Positions 6,467 to 13,674 of a stretch of 27,924 bases of DNA are shown here, one piece after another. A program made the position numbers and the translations under genes. The stretch comes from Croceibacterium_A sp965977975. Lineage in GTDB: Bacteria > Pseudomonadota > Alphaproteobacteria > Sphingomonadales > Sphingomonadaceae. The notes below the pieces were generated by a model. That model ran no database searches, was not told the DNA's origin, and saw only the letters and a list, made by a program, of their open reading frames with translations. Within the stretch, counting starts at the first letter, position 1, and each line of letters begins with the position of its first letter. The DNA lies in contig CBHCZH010000034.1 of assembly GCA_965977975.1 (NCBI GenBank), positions 1 through 27,924 of the forward strand, in the 5' to 3' direction.

Positions 6467-7753
6467 TCAGCGCCAGCTGTCGAGCCAGGTCCAGCGTACG
6501 AACGCGTCGGCGCCGTCGAGCGGGGCGGCAGTTAGGATCGGCCAGAAAAACGCGAACATGCCGGCCGAGCCAGCCAATACCAGGATGGGAATACCCCGCC
6601 GGCCACGCCGCCAGAGCGTGTCCAGAGCCAGTGCCAGCGCCGCCATCAGGAACATACCCGGCAGCAGGTAGTGGTAATAGAATTGCACCGGCTTGGCGGC
6701 GACGATCCATAGGCCCAGGCTGGTCGCGTAAAGCACCGTCACCGCCAAGGCGTCCCATCTCCACCGAGAAAATCCTGCCCAAGCACACCAGGCCAGGGCG
6801 GGCAGGCCAAGCAGCATCGTCAGCGGATTGCCGATCAGCATGATCCCACGCTGGGCGCCGTCGACAGGCTCGTACAAATACCAGATCGCGCGCCAGTTGG
6901 TGGCCCACTCGTACCACACGCTCTGGTAGGTGTGAGGGGTGACGACCTGCTCCTGCAGCGTAAGCATCCGCCGATGCAAGTCGAACAGTCCGGTCGGGCC
7001 TACAGCGCTTTCCGCAAGGAACGCGTAGGGAGCAAAGGTCAACGCGTAGACAGCCAAGGGCAGCGCCCCGAGCCAGATTGCCGCCTCGATCACGCTCATG
7101 CCGCCCACCGGCAGCCCTCGGGTTGCCGTCAGGAAGCCCCAACCCGCGATCCGCGCGCGCATCATGAGGAACGCCAGCCCCGGCACCACCGCCAGCGGCA
7201 CGGCGTTCCATTTTGTCGCCATCGCGCAGCCGATCGCGGCGCCCGCAAGGGCAAAGCGCCAGCGGGCGGTCTCGTGCTCGCGGAACGCCCCGGCACACAT
7301 CCAGGCAGCGACCAGTGTGAAGCTCGCCATGATCCCGTCGAGCATGGCGATCCGCGCATGGACGAACAGCGGGAAGCCGGTCGCCAGCAGCACTCCGAAG
7401 GCCATCGTGGCGAAGCGCGACAGGCTTGCGAACCATAGAGCTCGCATGGCCGCGAACAGCCCAAGCGTGCCCATGAGCGCCGGCACGAGGCGCCAGCCAA
7501 GCGGCCGGTCGCCGAACAACGCGATGCCGAGCGCGATCAGTTCCTTTCCAAGCGGCGGATGCTCGGGGTTCGCGAGGTGCGACAGATCGAGCAGCGCACG
7601 CGCCGCGGGAAGGTAATGAATCTCGTCGAAGTACGGTTTGGACGGGACCGTCAGCCGCACCAGGCAGAGGGAGAGGAAGGTGAGCGCGATGACCGCAGTC
7701 CAGCCGAGCGGATCGCGCGGATGGAGGGGGGCAGGCTCGGGCAATGCGGTCAT
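6467..7753 (-). CDS. GT39-type (protein mannosyltransferase-like) membrane glycosyltransferase
   Basis: The 428-residue protein has many hydrophobic helices and the GT-C signature of protein O-mannosyltransferases: KPYFDEIHYLPAARALLD in the first periplasmic loop with its acidic pair, then NPEHPPLGKELI, and HARIAMLDGIMASF. The C-terminal part holds PVQFYYHYLLPGMFL. Such enzymes move a sugar from a polyprenyl-phosphate carrier to protein or glycan at the outer face of the membrane. The donor would be the product of the convergent GT2-GtrA gene. The frame continues upstream to 7828, but the added residues are Ser/Pro-rich and do not resemble the family, so I chose the ATG at 7753. The true acceptor is unknown. 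Confidence 0.85.
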   Translation of the reverse strand: MTALPEPAPLHPRDPLGWTAVIALTFLSLCLVRLTVPSKPYFDEIHYLPAARALLDLSHLANPEHPPLGKELIALGIALFGDRPLGWRLVPALMGTLGLFAAMRALWFASLSRFATMAFGVLLATGFPLFVHARIAMLDGIMASFTLVAAWMCAGAFREHETARWRFALAGAAIGCAMATKWNAVPLAVVPGLAFLMMRARIAGWGFLTATRGLPVGGMSVIEAAIWLGALPLAVYALTFAPYAFLAESAVGPTGLFDLHRRMLTLQEQVVTPHTYQSVWYEWATNWRAIWYLYEPVDGAQRGIMLIGNPLTMLLGLPALAWCAWAGFSRWRWDALAVTVLYATSLGLWIVAAKPVQFYYHYLLPGMFLMAALALALDTLWRRGRRGIPILVLAGSAGMFAFFWPILTAAPLDGADAFVRWTWLDSWR

Positions 7754-7843
7754 CGATGGTGCGGATAGGGGCGACGGCGAGGGCGAGCAATGAGTAGGCG
7801 GAACCACGCACTGCAATCTACGTTCCATCGCCGTAGCCGTTTT

Positions 7844-7863
7844 CCCGGCCGCTCGCGGCCGGG
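7844..7863. repeat. Perfect 8-bp hairpin in the divergent intergenic region
   Basis: CCCGGCCG (7844-7851) is followed by CTCG and its exact reverse complement (7856-7863). It lies between the divergent GT39-type gene and the frameshifted small gene, 28 bases upstream of the latter's ATG. No T-run follows on either strand, so it is not a typical terminator. It would sit in the 5' untranslated region of the small gene if transcription starts upstream. Confidence 0.4.
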
Positions 7864-7891
7864 TGCCGAAGATTCACCAGGAGATGGCACG

Positions 7892-8115
7892 ATGATTCGC
7901 TCGCTCGCCCTCATGGCCGCTGCCGCTTCGCTCGCCATCGCCCCCATGGTCGCGCAAGCCGCCCGTCGCGCCTCTCGGCGCCGGTGGCCGCCGAATCCGA
8001 AGAGTTCGGAGGCCGCTCTCTGTTCCTTCCGATAGCCATTGCGATCGGCTTCATCATCGTGCTCTATCTCGCAATCGACAGCGAGGATGACATCGACGTG
8101 CCCTTCAGCCCCTGA
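7892..8115 (+). pseudogene. Small secreted/membrane protein gene with a -1 frameshift
   Basis: ATG 7892, preceded by AGGAG at good spacing, encodes a signal peptide (MIRSLALMAAAASLAIAPM, then VAQAA). That frame then runs into low-quality arginine-rich sequence and stops at 8035. From about 7965 the -1 frame reads RLSAPVAAESEEFGGRSLF, then a hydrophobic helix (LPIAIAIGFIIVLYLAI) and the acidic tail DSEDDIDVPFSP, ending at 8115 just before a terminator. Joined, the product would be about 74 residues: signal, short linker, membrane helix, acidic tail. As I recall, sphingomonads carry many small proteins of this design. One base appears lost (or two gained) near 7955-7975. No classic slippery heptamer is visible. 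A sequencing error is possible. Confidence 0.6.
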
Positions 8116-8138
8116 GCGATATAGCGGCCGTATCTGCG

Positions 8139-8164
8139 AGCGGGGCCCGCGCGCCCCGCTTTTT
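8139..8164 (+). terminator. Rho-independent terminator
   Basis: AGCGGGG (8139-8145) pairs with CCCCGCT (8154-8160) around an 8-base loop and is followed directly by a run of five T (8160-8164). It lies 24 bases after the stop codon of the frameshifted small gene and before metZ, so it ends the small gene's transcript. This supports the reading of 7892-8115 as one gene unit. Confidence 0.8.
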
Positions 8165-8205
8165 CGTTGCGTAGCAAGCCCCGCGAACCCTAGACGCGCG
8201 GGGCG

Positions 8206-9414
8206 ATGAAGAAGACCACCGGAACCGACCGTTCGATCACCTCCAAGTGGCGCCCGCAGACGCGGGCGATACGCGCCGGGACTTGGCGCTCGGAGCACGG
8301 CGAAACCAGCGAGGCGCTGTTCCTCACCTCGGGCTATACCTACGACGACGCCGCCACCGTCGCCGCACGTTTCGCCGGCGAGGCCGAGGGTATGACCTAC
8401 TCGCGGTTGCAGAACCCGACCGTGGCCATGCTCGAAGAGCGGATCGCAGCGATGGAAGGCGCCGAAGCGTGCCGCGTCCAGGCGAGCGGGATGGCTGCGA
8501 TGACCGCCGTGATGTTATGCCAGCTGTCGAGTGGCGACCATGTAGTCGCTGGGCGCGCCGCGTTCGGCTCGTGCCGCTGGCTGGTCGATAGTCTGCTGCC
8601 CAGGTTCGGCATCGAGACCACGGTGATCGACGCGCGCGACAACGCCGCCTGGGAAGCCGCAATCCGTCCGAATACGCGGATGTTCTTCTTCGAAACGCCG
8701 GCCAACCCGACGATGGACGTGGTCGACCTCGCGTTCGTGTGCGGGCTCGCCAGGTCGCGCGGCATCGTCAGCGTCGTCGACAACGCCTTTGCCACCGCCG
8801 TGCTGCAACGGCCGCTCGAATTCGGCGCCGACGTCGTCGCCTATTCGGCGACCAAATTGATGGACGGACAAGGCCGCGTGCTCGCAGGCGCGGTCTGCGC
8901 CAGCCGCGACTGGATCGACAACGTGCTATTGCCGTTCCAGCGCAACACCGGCCCGAACCTCTCGCCGTTCAATGCCTGGGTGGTGATGAAAGGGCTCGAG
9001 ACGCTGAGCCTGCGCGCCCACAAGCAGAGCGAAAACGCGCTCAAGGTCGGCAAGTTCGTCGAAGGTCGGGTGCCGGTCATGCTCCATCCGGGGCTGCCGA
9101 GTCACCCGCAGCACAACCTGGCGATGAGCCAGATGGATGCTGCGGGGCCGATCTTCAGTTTCGTGCTCGACGGAGGCCGGGCCCAGGCCCATGCGGTGCT
9201 CGACGCGCTCGAGTTGATCGATATCTCGAACAACATCGGCGACGCCAAGTCGCTCGCGACCCACCCCGCGAGCACCACTCACGCCAACATGGGCGCGGAG
9301 ACGCGCGAAGCGATGGGTGTCGGCGAAGGGATGCTGCGCCTCAACATCGGTCTCGAGGATCCCGACGACCTGATCGAAGACCTCGACCATGCTCTGACGC
9401 GGGCGGGGCTGTAA
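8206..9414 (+). CDS. metZ: O-succinylhomoserine sulfhydrylase
   Basis: The 402-residue enzyme belongs to the Cys/Met metabolism PLP family and matches MetZ. It would form homocysteine from O-succinylhomoserine and sulfide in methionine synthesis in the cytoplasm. Visible family marks are SRLQNPTVAMLEERIAAMEG (66-85), D192 in SVVDNAFATAVLQRP, and the PLP lysine K217 in AYSATKLMDGQGR. The C-terminal region has the expected ISNNIGDAKSLATHPASTTH followed by LRLNIGLEDPDDLIEDL. Cystathionine gamma-synthase or O-acetylhomoserine sulfhydrylase are close relatives; the GDAKSLATHP and MDGQGR forms favour MetZ. It is followed by apaG after 85 bases, a pairing I recall from related genomes. Confidence 0.9.
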   Translation: MKKTTGTDRSITSKWRPQTRAIRAGTWRSEHGETSEALFLTSGYTYDDAATVAARFAGEAEGMTYSRLQNPTVAMLEERIAAMEGAEACRVQASGMAAMTAVMLCQLSSGDHVVAGRAAFGSCRWLVDSLLPRFGIETTVIDARDNAAWEAAIRPNTRMFFFETPANPTMDVVDLAFVCGLARSRGIVSVVDNAFATAVLQRPLEFGADVVAYSATKLMDGQGRVLAGAVCASRDWIDNVLLPFQRNTGPNLSPFNAWVVMKGLETLSLRAHKQSENALKVGKFVEGRVPVMLHPGLPSHPQHNLAMSQMDAAGPIFSFVLDGGRAQAHAVLDALELIDISNNIGDAKSLATHPASTTHANMGAETREAMGVGEGMLRLNIGLEDPDDLIEDLDHALTRAGL

Positions 9415-9452
9415 TCTCCGGTCGCGGACGCGTCATCCGTTAACAACTCGCC

Positions 9453-9482
9453 GCAAGCGCTTTGCCCCGGCGCCGCAAAGCG
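9453..9482. promoter_or_regulatory. Inverted repeat between metZ and apaG
   Basis: CGCTTTGC (9458-9465) is followed after 9 bases by its exact reverse complement (9475-9482), 17 bases before the apaG start. No T-run follows, so it is not a good terminator. The left arm is part of the 13-mer GCAAGCGCTTTGC (9453-9465). The same 13-mer occurs on the minus strand at 11154-11142, upstream of the AraC-type gene. It may be an operator or an mRNA hairpin close to the apaG ribosome binding site. Confidence 0.4.
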
Positions 9483-9499
9483 GTTACGCTTGCCGCACT

Positions 9500-9913
9500 A
9501 TGCAGGACGTCCTCTCCAGCCTGTTCCAGCACGCGGCGATGACCGCGGGCGTCACTGTGCGGGTCGCGGTCAACTTCATGCCCGACCAGTCGCGGACCGA
9601 GGCACGGCGTTGGTTCTGGGTCTATCACATCCGCATCGAGAACCGCCGCGACGATACGATCCAGCTGCTCACCCGCCACTGGCGGATCACCGACTCGCGC
9701 GGGATGGTCAGCTTGGTCGACGGCGAAGGTGTGGTCGGCGAGACGCCGGTGCTCGGCCCGGGCCAGACTCACGACTACGTCTCGGGCTGCGAGTTGATGA
9801 CCAACATGGGGTCGATGGAAGGCCATTACACTTTCGCGGCCGAGGACGGCTCGCGCTTCGACGTGGCGATCCCGTTCTTTCCTCTCGCCGCCCCCGCGGC
9901 GGCGCAGGGGTAG
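9500..9913 (+). CDS. apaG: ApaG family protein (DUF525)
   Basis: The 137-residue product is a single ApaG domain with a beta-sandwich fold. Landmarks are RWFWVYHIRIENRRDDTIQL, TRHWRITDSRG, DGEGVVGETPVLGPGQTHDY and GSMEGHYTF. ApaG is annotated as linked to Co/Mg resistance in enterobacteria, but its biochemical role is unclear; the fold is also found in F-box proteins and DNA polymerase delta-interacting protein. The ATG at 9500 gives a product of normal length with a slightly extended N-terminus. It is downstream of metZ on the same strand and convergent with the AraC-type gene. Confidence 0.93.
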   Translation: MQDVLSSLFQHAAMTAGVTVRVAVNFMPDQSRTEARRWFWVYHIRIENRRDDTIQLLTRHWRITDSRGMVSLVDGEGVVGETPVLGPGQTHDYVSGCELMTNMGSMEGHYTFAAEDGSRFDVAIPFFPLAAPAAAQG

Positions 9914-9965
9914 GGCCTGGATCCTACGGGATATCGATTTCAGGCATCACGGCGATATGATCCTT

Positions 9966-9990
9966 CTTCGCCCGTAAGCGGGAAGGTTTG
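9966..9990. terminator. Weak hairpin between convergent apaG and AraC-type gene
   Basis: CTT plus CCCG (9966-9974, with a 2-base bulge) pairs with CGGG plus AAG (9979-9985), and GTTTG follows on the plus strand. The position in a convergent gap fits a terminator, chiefly for apaG. The bulge and short T-run make it uncertain. Confidence 0.3.
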
Positions 9991-9998
9991 CCTGAAGC

Positions 9999-11030
9999 TC
10001 AGCTCCTCCACGCCGGCGGCGAACTGCTTTGTCCGGCCGCTTTGTTTTCCGCGCGCCAGGCTTGCGGCGACATCCCGAACTCGGCCGAGAACCGGCGCGT
10101 GAACGAGCTTGGCGAGGCATAACCGAGCAGCCCGGCGATCGTGGTCACGGTGTGCCCGGAGTTGGCCAGATAGGCCGTCGCGAGCTCCCGGCGCACTCCG
10201 CCGAGAAGGATCGCGAACTGGTGGCCCTCATCGTCGAGGCGACGCTGCAGGCTGCGCGCGCTCACCCCGAACTGCGCCGCGACCTGGTCGATCGTCGCCC
10301 GCCCTTTCGGCAGCAGCAGCGTGATCGAACGCCGCACGCGGTCGCTCAAGCTTTCTTCCAGGGATGCGACCGGCACCAGATGAAGCAGCCGGCGGGCGTT
10401 TCGGGCCATCGTTTCGTTGGCGCGCGGCAGCGGCACGAGCATTGCCTCCCGGGTGCTCGAGAGGCCGTTGAACGTGTCGTCGAACTCGATCGGTGCGGCG
10501 AACATGCGGCGGAACACGGTCAGGTCCTGCGGCGCTTGGCGCACCAGGTGCACGCAGTCCGGCATCCAGCGGTTGCCCGATGCGGCGGTGAGCACGCGGT
10601 AGGCCACGCCGACGACGTTGTCGAACGTCTGTACGCTCCAGTAACCGGGCGCGAGGTCGAGCCGCACGGTGCAGGCATCTTCCGCTTCCTCGAGCGAGAA
10701 CTCGACCACGTCGTTGAGGTGCCGCTGAAAGACGCGGGTCTCGCGCACCACCTCCCGGACGTTGGGCAGGTGCTCGAGCAGCAGGCTGACCGGACCGAGG
10801 CTGGCGAAAGAGCGCGCCTCGGCCATCAGCAGGCCGAAGCTGTCGCAACCCGACAGCTCCGCCGAACGGTCGAGCAGTCCGATCACGACCGTCGCCGGCA
10901 GCCGCCTTTCGGAGTCTTCGAGCACTTCGCGTGAAAGGCCGGCCTGGCGCAGCATGCGGAGGCCGTCGAGGCCGACGGATGCCGCAACCTCCAGGTAGGA
11001 CGATAGCGAGGCAGCTCGCATCTGATGCAT
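9999..11030 (-). CDS. AraC family regulator with N-terminal Arabinose_bd-type domain
   Basis: The 343-residue protein has the N-terminal effector-like domain found in OruR/ArgR-type AraC proteins (about residues 5-190, with SLGPVSLLLEHLPNVREVV) and a C-terminal double helix-turn-helix. The first recognition helix lies in TIDQVAAQFGVSARSLQRRL and the second in TTIAGLLGYASPSSFTRRF, followed by GMSPQAWRAE. It should bind DNA and respond to an unknown small ligand. ATG 11030 was chosen because a G-run lies about 8 bases upstream; ATG 11021 is an alternative. The frame is open to 11204, but that part looks like shadow sequence. No obvious target operon adjoins it. A 13-mer shared with the apaG upstream region lies 112-124 bases upstream. 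Confidence 0.85.
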   Translation of the reverse strand: MHQMRAASLSSYLEVAASVGLDGLRMLRQAGLSREVLEDSERRLPATVVIGLLDRSAELSGCDSFGLLMAEARSFASLGPVSLLLEHLPNVREVVRETRVFQRHLNDVVEFSLEEAEDACTVRLDLAPGYWSVQTFDNVVGVAYRVLTAASGNRWMPDCVHLVRQAPQDLTVFRRMFAAPIEFDDTFNGLSSTREAMLVPLPRANETMARNARRLLHLVPVASLEESLSDRVRRSITLLLPKGRATIDQVAAQFGVSARSLQRRLDDEGHQFAILLGGVRRELATAYLANSGHTVTTIAGLLGYASPSSFTRRFSAEFGMSPQAWRAENKAAGQSSSPPAWRS

Positions 11031-11141
11031 AGGCGCACCCCCCGGCGGGGCCGCCCCGATGGCTGTCGCTGGTGGTGTGGCCCCTGCCGCCCGGCAAGAT
11101 GCGCCTTTTCGGCGCCGATTGCCATGAAAATGGCGCGTTTC

Positions 11142-11154
11142 GCAAAGCGCTTGC
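11142..11154 (-). promoter_or_regulatory. Near-palindromic 13-mer upstream of the AraC-type gene
   Basis: On the minus strand these bases read GCAAGCGCTTTGC, identical to 9453-9465 on the plus strand. In both cases the motif has the same orientation relative to the gene downstream of it. It could be a regulator binding site. A related 10-mer, GCAAGCGCTT, also occurs inside the EF-G-like gene near 11730, so chance is not excluded. Confidence 0.3.
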
Positions 11155-11302
11155 AGGGTTGTCCCACAATGGCGCACTACTTTTCCGCGCGCGCGTTTAC
11201 GCAACCCAACTGGGACGTGATGCTCGATCTGTTCACGCAGTCCGCCGGAATCGTTCGGCCAATCGCTGGGGCCGCCTGAGCGGGAAACCGTCGAGGCCCA
11301 GA

Positions 11303-11407
11303 TTTCCCTCCCGCTTGCGGGAGGGGTACGGGTGGGCCAGTAGGCGGCCCACTCCAGTTCTCGCTCACGCCCACTTCCGCCCCCTCCCGCAAGCGGGAAG
11401 GGAGAAC
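11303..11407. repeat. Inverted pair of REP-like palindromes
   Basis: CCCTCCCGC-TT-GCGGGAGGG (11306-11325) followed by a GGGTGGGC-type tail is mirrored by CCCTCCCGC-AA-GCGGGAaGGG (11382-11402) preceded by a GCCCACTTCCGCC-type tail. Two copies thus face each other across about 56 bases. This is the head-to-head layout of bacterial REP doublets. It fills most of the 386-base gap between the AraC-type gene and the end of the EF-G-like gene. The rest (11031-11302) holds the AraC promoter region and no ORF I can support. Confidence 0.75.
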
Positions 11408-11416
11408 AGAGTGCCG

Positions 11417-13447
11417 CTAGGCGGGCTCAGGCGCCCGTTGCACGATCGTCTCGGCGACCTTGCCGGTAACTTCGGCCAGATGGTCGAAGCGCGCCTCGAA
11501 CGTCGCCATCCCCTGGCTCAAAGACCGCACGTCGGTCTGAAAGCCGGTCATCTCGGCCTCCGGGACTTGTGCCTCGACCGTGTCCCAGCGCGACCAGCCC
11601 TCGCGCGGCGCCATGCCGAGCACGCGCGCGCGCCGGCTCGGCAGTGCCGACGTAATACGCGAGGTTGCAGTGCCCGGGCATTGGATGGTGACGTGTGCGA
11701 TCGGCTCGAGCAGGTAGGGCGAGGCAGCCGCAAGCGCTTCGCTCATCGCAATTCGTCCCGCGGTGCGGAAGGCCAGCTCGGAGCTGTCGACGCTGTGATA
11801 CGAACCGTCGGTCAGCGTCACCGCCACGTCGACCACCTGACAGCCGAGCGGTCCTTTCTGCATCGCATCCTTGATCCCGGCTTCGACCGCCGGAATGTAC
11901 TGGCGAGGAATCACACCTCCGGTGATCTTGTCGACGAACTGGAAGCCTTCGCCACGCGACAGCGGCCTGACTTCGATCACCACGTCCCCGTATTGGCCGT
12001 GGCCGCCCGACTGCTTCTTGTGCCGGCCGCGCTGGGTGACAGGCTTGCGGATCGACTCGCGGATCGCGACCGAGGGCGGCTGGACGTTGACTTCCAGCCC
12101 GTAGCGGCGCCTCAAGCGGTCGAGAGCGAGCGAAAGGTGCTCGTCGTTGATCCCGCGCAGCAGCGTTTCGTGCGTGCCCTCGCTGGTCTCCCAAGATAGG
12201 CCGCGGTCCTCCTCCGTCAGCTTGTTGAGAGCGGTCGAAAGACGGACCTCGTCCTTGTGGTCCTTGACCGAGATCGACAGCGCCGAGTTGGCCGTACGCG
12301 GAGCATGCCCCCGGCGTGGAGAAGGCTTTGCGCCGCCAATGCCGAGCCGGTCGCCAGCATGGACGTCGTCGGCTTTGGCGATGCCGACCACGTCGCCTGG
12401 ATTGGCCTGCTTGAGCCTGACGGTATTGCCGCCCTGCACACCGAACAGCGCGCCCGCGCGATGGGTCTCGCCATCGGCTGCGGTGAGATCGGTGCCTTCG
12501 AGCAAAGCCTTGCCGAACACGCGGCAGAGCGCGAGGCGGCCGACCGAGGTGTCGTTGGCGGCCTTGAACACTTCGATGGCCGGACCGTCGATGCCGAGCC
12601 GTCCGGCCGTCGCGGCCGGAGCGGGGGTGTCATGGCGCAGCGCCTTCAGCAGGCGGCGCATGCCGAAACCATTGGTTGCGGAGCCGAGCATGACCGGGAT
12701 CACCAGACCTTCGGCAGTCTCGCGCTTCAGGTCGCTGCACACCGTTTTGAGGTCGGGCTCCTCGTCGTTGAGCAATTGCTCTAGCAGGTAGTCGTCGTGG
12801 TCGGCCAATTGCTCGAGCATGTGGAAACGAGCGGCGTGCTCTTCCTCGCGCAGCTCGTCGGGAATGGGAACCTGCTCGGACGGCTGTCCGGAGCGGAACT
12901 TGAATGCGCGGTCGAGCGCAAGGTCGACGAAGCCGACCGCCTGTTCGCCCTCGCTGATCGGAATTTGGCGATCGACTACCGGGGCGACACTTAGCGGCTT
13001 CAGCGCTTCGAGCAGGTCGCCGATCGAGCCGCGTGCCTTATCGATCTTGTTGATGAACACGATGTGGGGAACGCCGCGCTCCTCGAGCTCGCGCAGCACG
13101 GGCTCGGCCAGCGCGGCACGCTCGGCTTCGGGCGTGATCACCACCAGCGCGAGGTCGGCAACCTCGATGGCGCAGTCCGTGTCGGCGGCAAAGGCGACCG
13201 AGCCGGGGCAGTCGAGCAGGACGTAATCGTCGCCCGCATACGCGAACCGGGTCAGGTTGAGCTCGGTAGACCCGCCTCTGGAACGGGCTTCGGGGCTCGC
13301 GTCGCCTTGCGTGGTACCGGCGTCGACCGAGCCGAGGCGGGGAATCGCCCCCGCGGCGTGCAACAGGGCCTCGGCGACGCTGGTCTTTCCAGCGCCTGCG
13401 GGCCCGACCAGCGCGATGGCTCTCGCACCGCTGCCGATGGCATCCAT
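11417..13447 (-). CDS. EF-G-like translational GTPase (second EF-G type)
   Basis: The 676-residue protein has the EF-G layout: G domain, domain II, and domains III-V, with YGLEVNVQPPSVAIRESI, then HKKQSGGHGQYGDVVIEV and GPLGCQVVDVAVTLTDGSYH. The P-loop is GPAGAGKTS (15-23) and the G4 motif NKID (133-136). Two signature sites differ from canonical EF-G. The switch II motif DTPGH is DCPGS (79-83), so the catalytic histidine is serine. The switch I element normally read RGITI is RGGSTELNL. EF-G2-type paralogues in other bacteria also vary here. It is probably not the main translocase. ATG 13447 has GAGGAG upstream; the longer frame to 13528 lacks similarity. Confidence 0.85.
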   Translation of the reverse strand: MDAIGSGARAIALVGPAGAGKTSVAEALLHAAGAIPRLGSVDAGTTQGDASPEARSRGGSTELNLTRFAYAGDDYVLLDCPGSVAFAADTDCAIEVADLALVVITPEAERAALAEPVLRELEERGVPHIVFINKIDKARGSIGDLLEALKPLSVAPVVDRQIPISEGEQAVGFVDLALDRAFKFRSGQPSEQVPIPDELREEEHAARFHMLEQLADHDDYLLEQLLNDEEPDLKTVCSDLKRETAEGLVIPVMLGSATNGFGMRRLLKALRHDTPAPAATAGRLGIDGPAIEVFKAANDTSVGRLALCRVFGKALLEGTDLTAADGETHRAGALFGVQGGNTVRLKQANPGDVVGIAKADDVHAGDRLGIGGAKPSPRRGHAPRTANSALSISVKDHKDEVRLSTALNKLTEEDRGLSWETSEGTHETLLRGINDEHLSLALDRLRRRYGLEVNVQPPSVAIRESIRKPVTQRGRHKKQSGGHGQYGDVVIEVRPLSRGEGFQFVDKITGGVIPRQYIPAVEAGIKDAMQKGPLGCQVVDVAVTLTDGSYHSVDSSELAFRTAGRIAMSEALAAASPYLLEPIAHVTIQCPGTATSRITSALPSRRARVLGMAPREGWSRWDTVEAQVPEAEMTGFQTDVRSLSQGMATFEARFDHLAEVTGKVAETIVQRAPEPA

Positions 13448-13544
13448 GTTCCTCTCCTCGGTTGCTCCCGTCCGGAAGTCCAAGGCGATCCCAATCGGGC
13501 AGGATGACCGAAGCGGCGGAAAACGCAAGATTCGTTTGGAGATT

Positions 13545-13566
13545 CCCCTCCCGCAGGCGGGAGGGG
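13545..13566. repeat. Single REP-like palindrome
   Basis: CCCCTCCCGC (13545-13554) and its exact reverse complement GCGGGAGGGG (13557-13566) are separated by two bases. The core matches the pair at 11303-11407. It lies in the divergent gap between the EF-G-like gene and the dehydrogenase gene, about 100 bases from each. It is a solitary copy of the same repeat family. Confidence 0.7.
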
Positions 13567-13674
13567 AGACCGCCGCCTCGGCGGGAAACCGTCCGGGCCG
13601 AAAGCCGTTGGTGCGATCGAACCGATCGACGCCGTAACGGCACTCATCGGCTCAGGACGGGATTGGAGGCGTGT

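Noticed and set aside
7844..7863. Terminator
   Set aside because: The stem is perfect but no T-run follows on either strand and the genes on each side diverge from it; kept only as a hairpin.
11169..11279. 36-codon plus-strand ORF beginning MAHYFSARAFTQPNWD
   Set aside because: No ribosome binding site and no recognisable family; it lies in the AraC upstream region and could be chance or a gene remnant.
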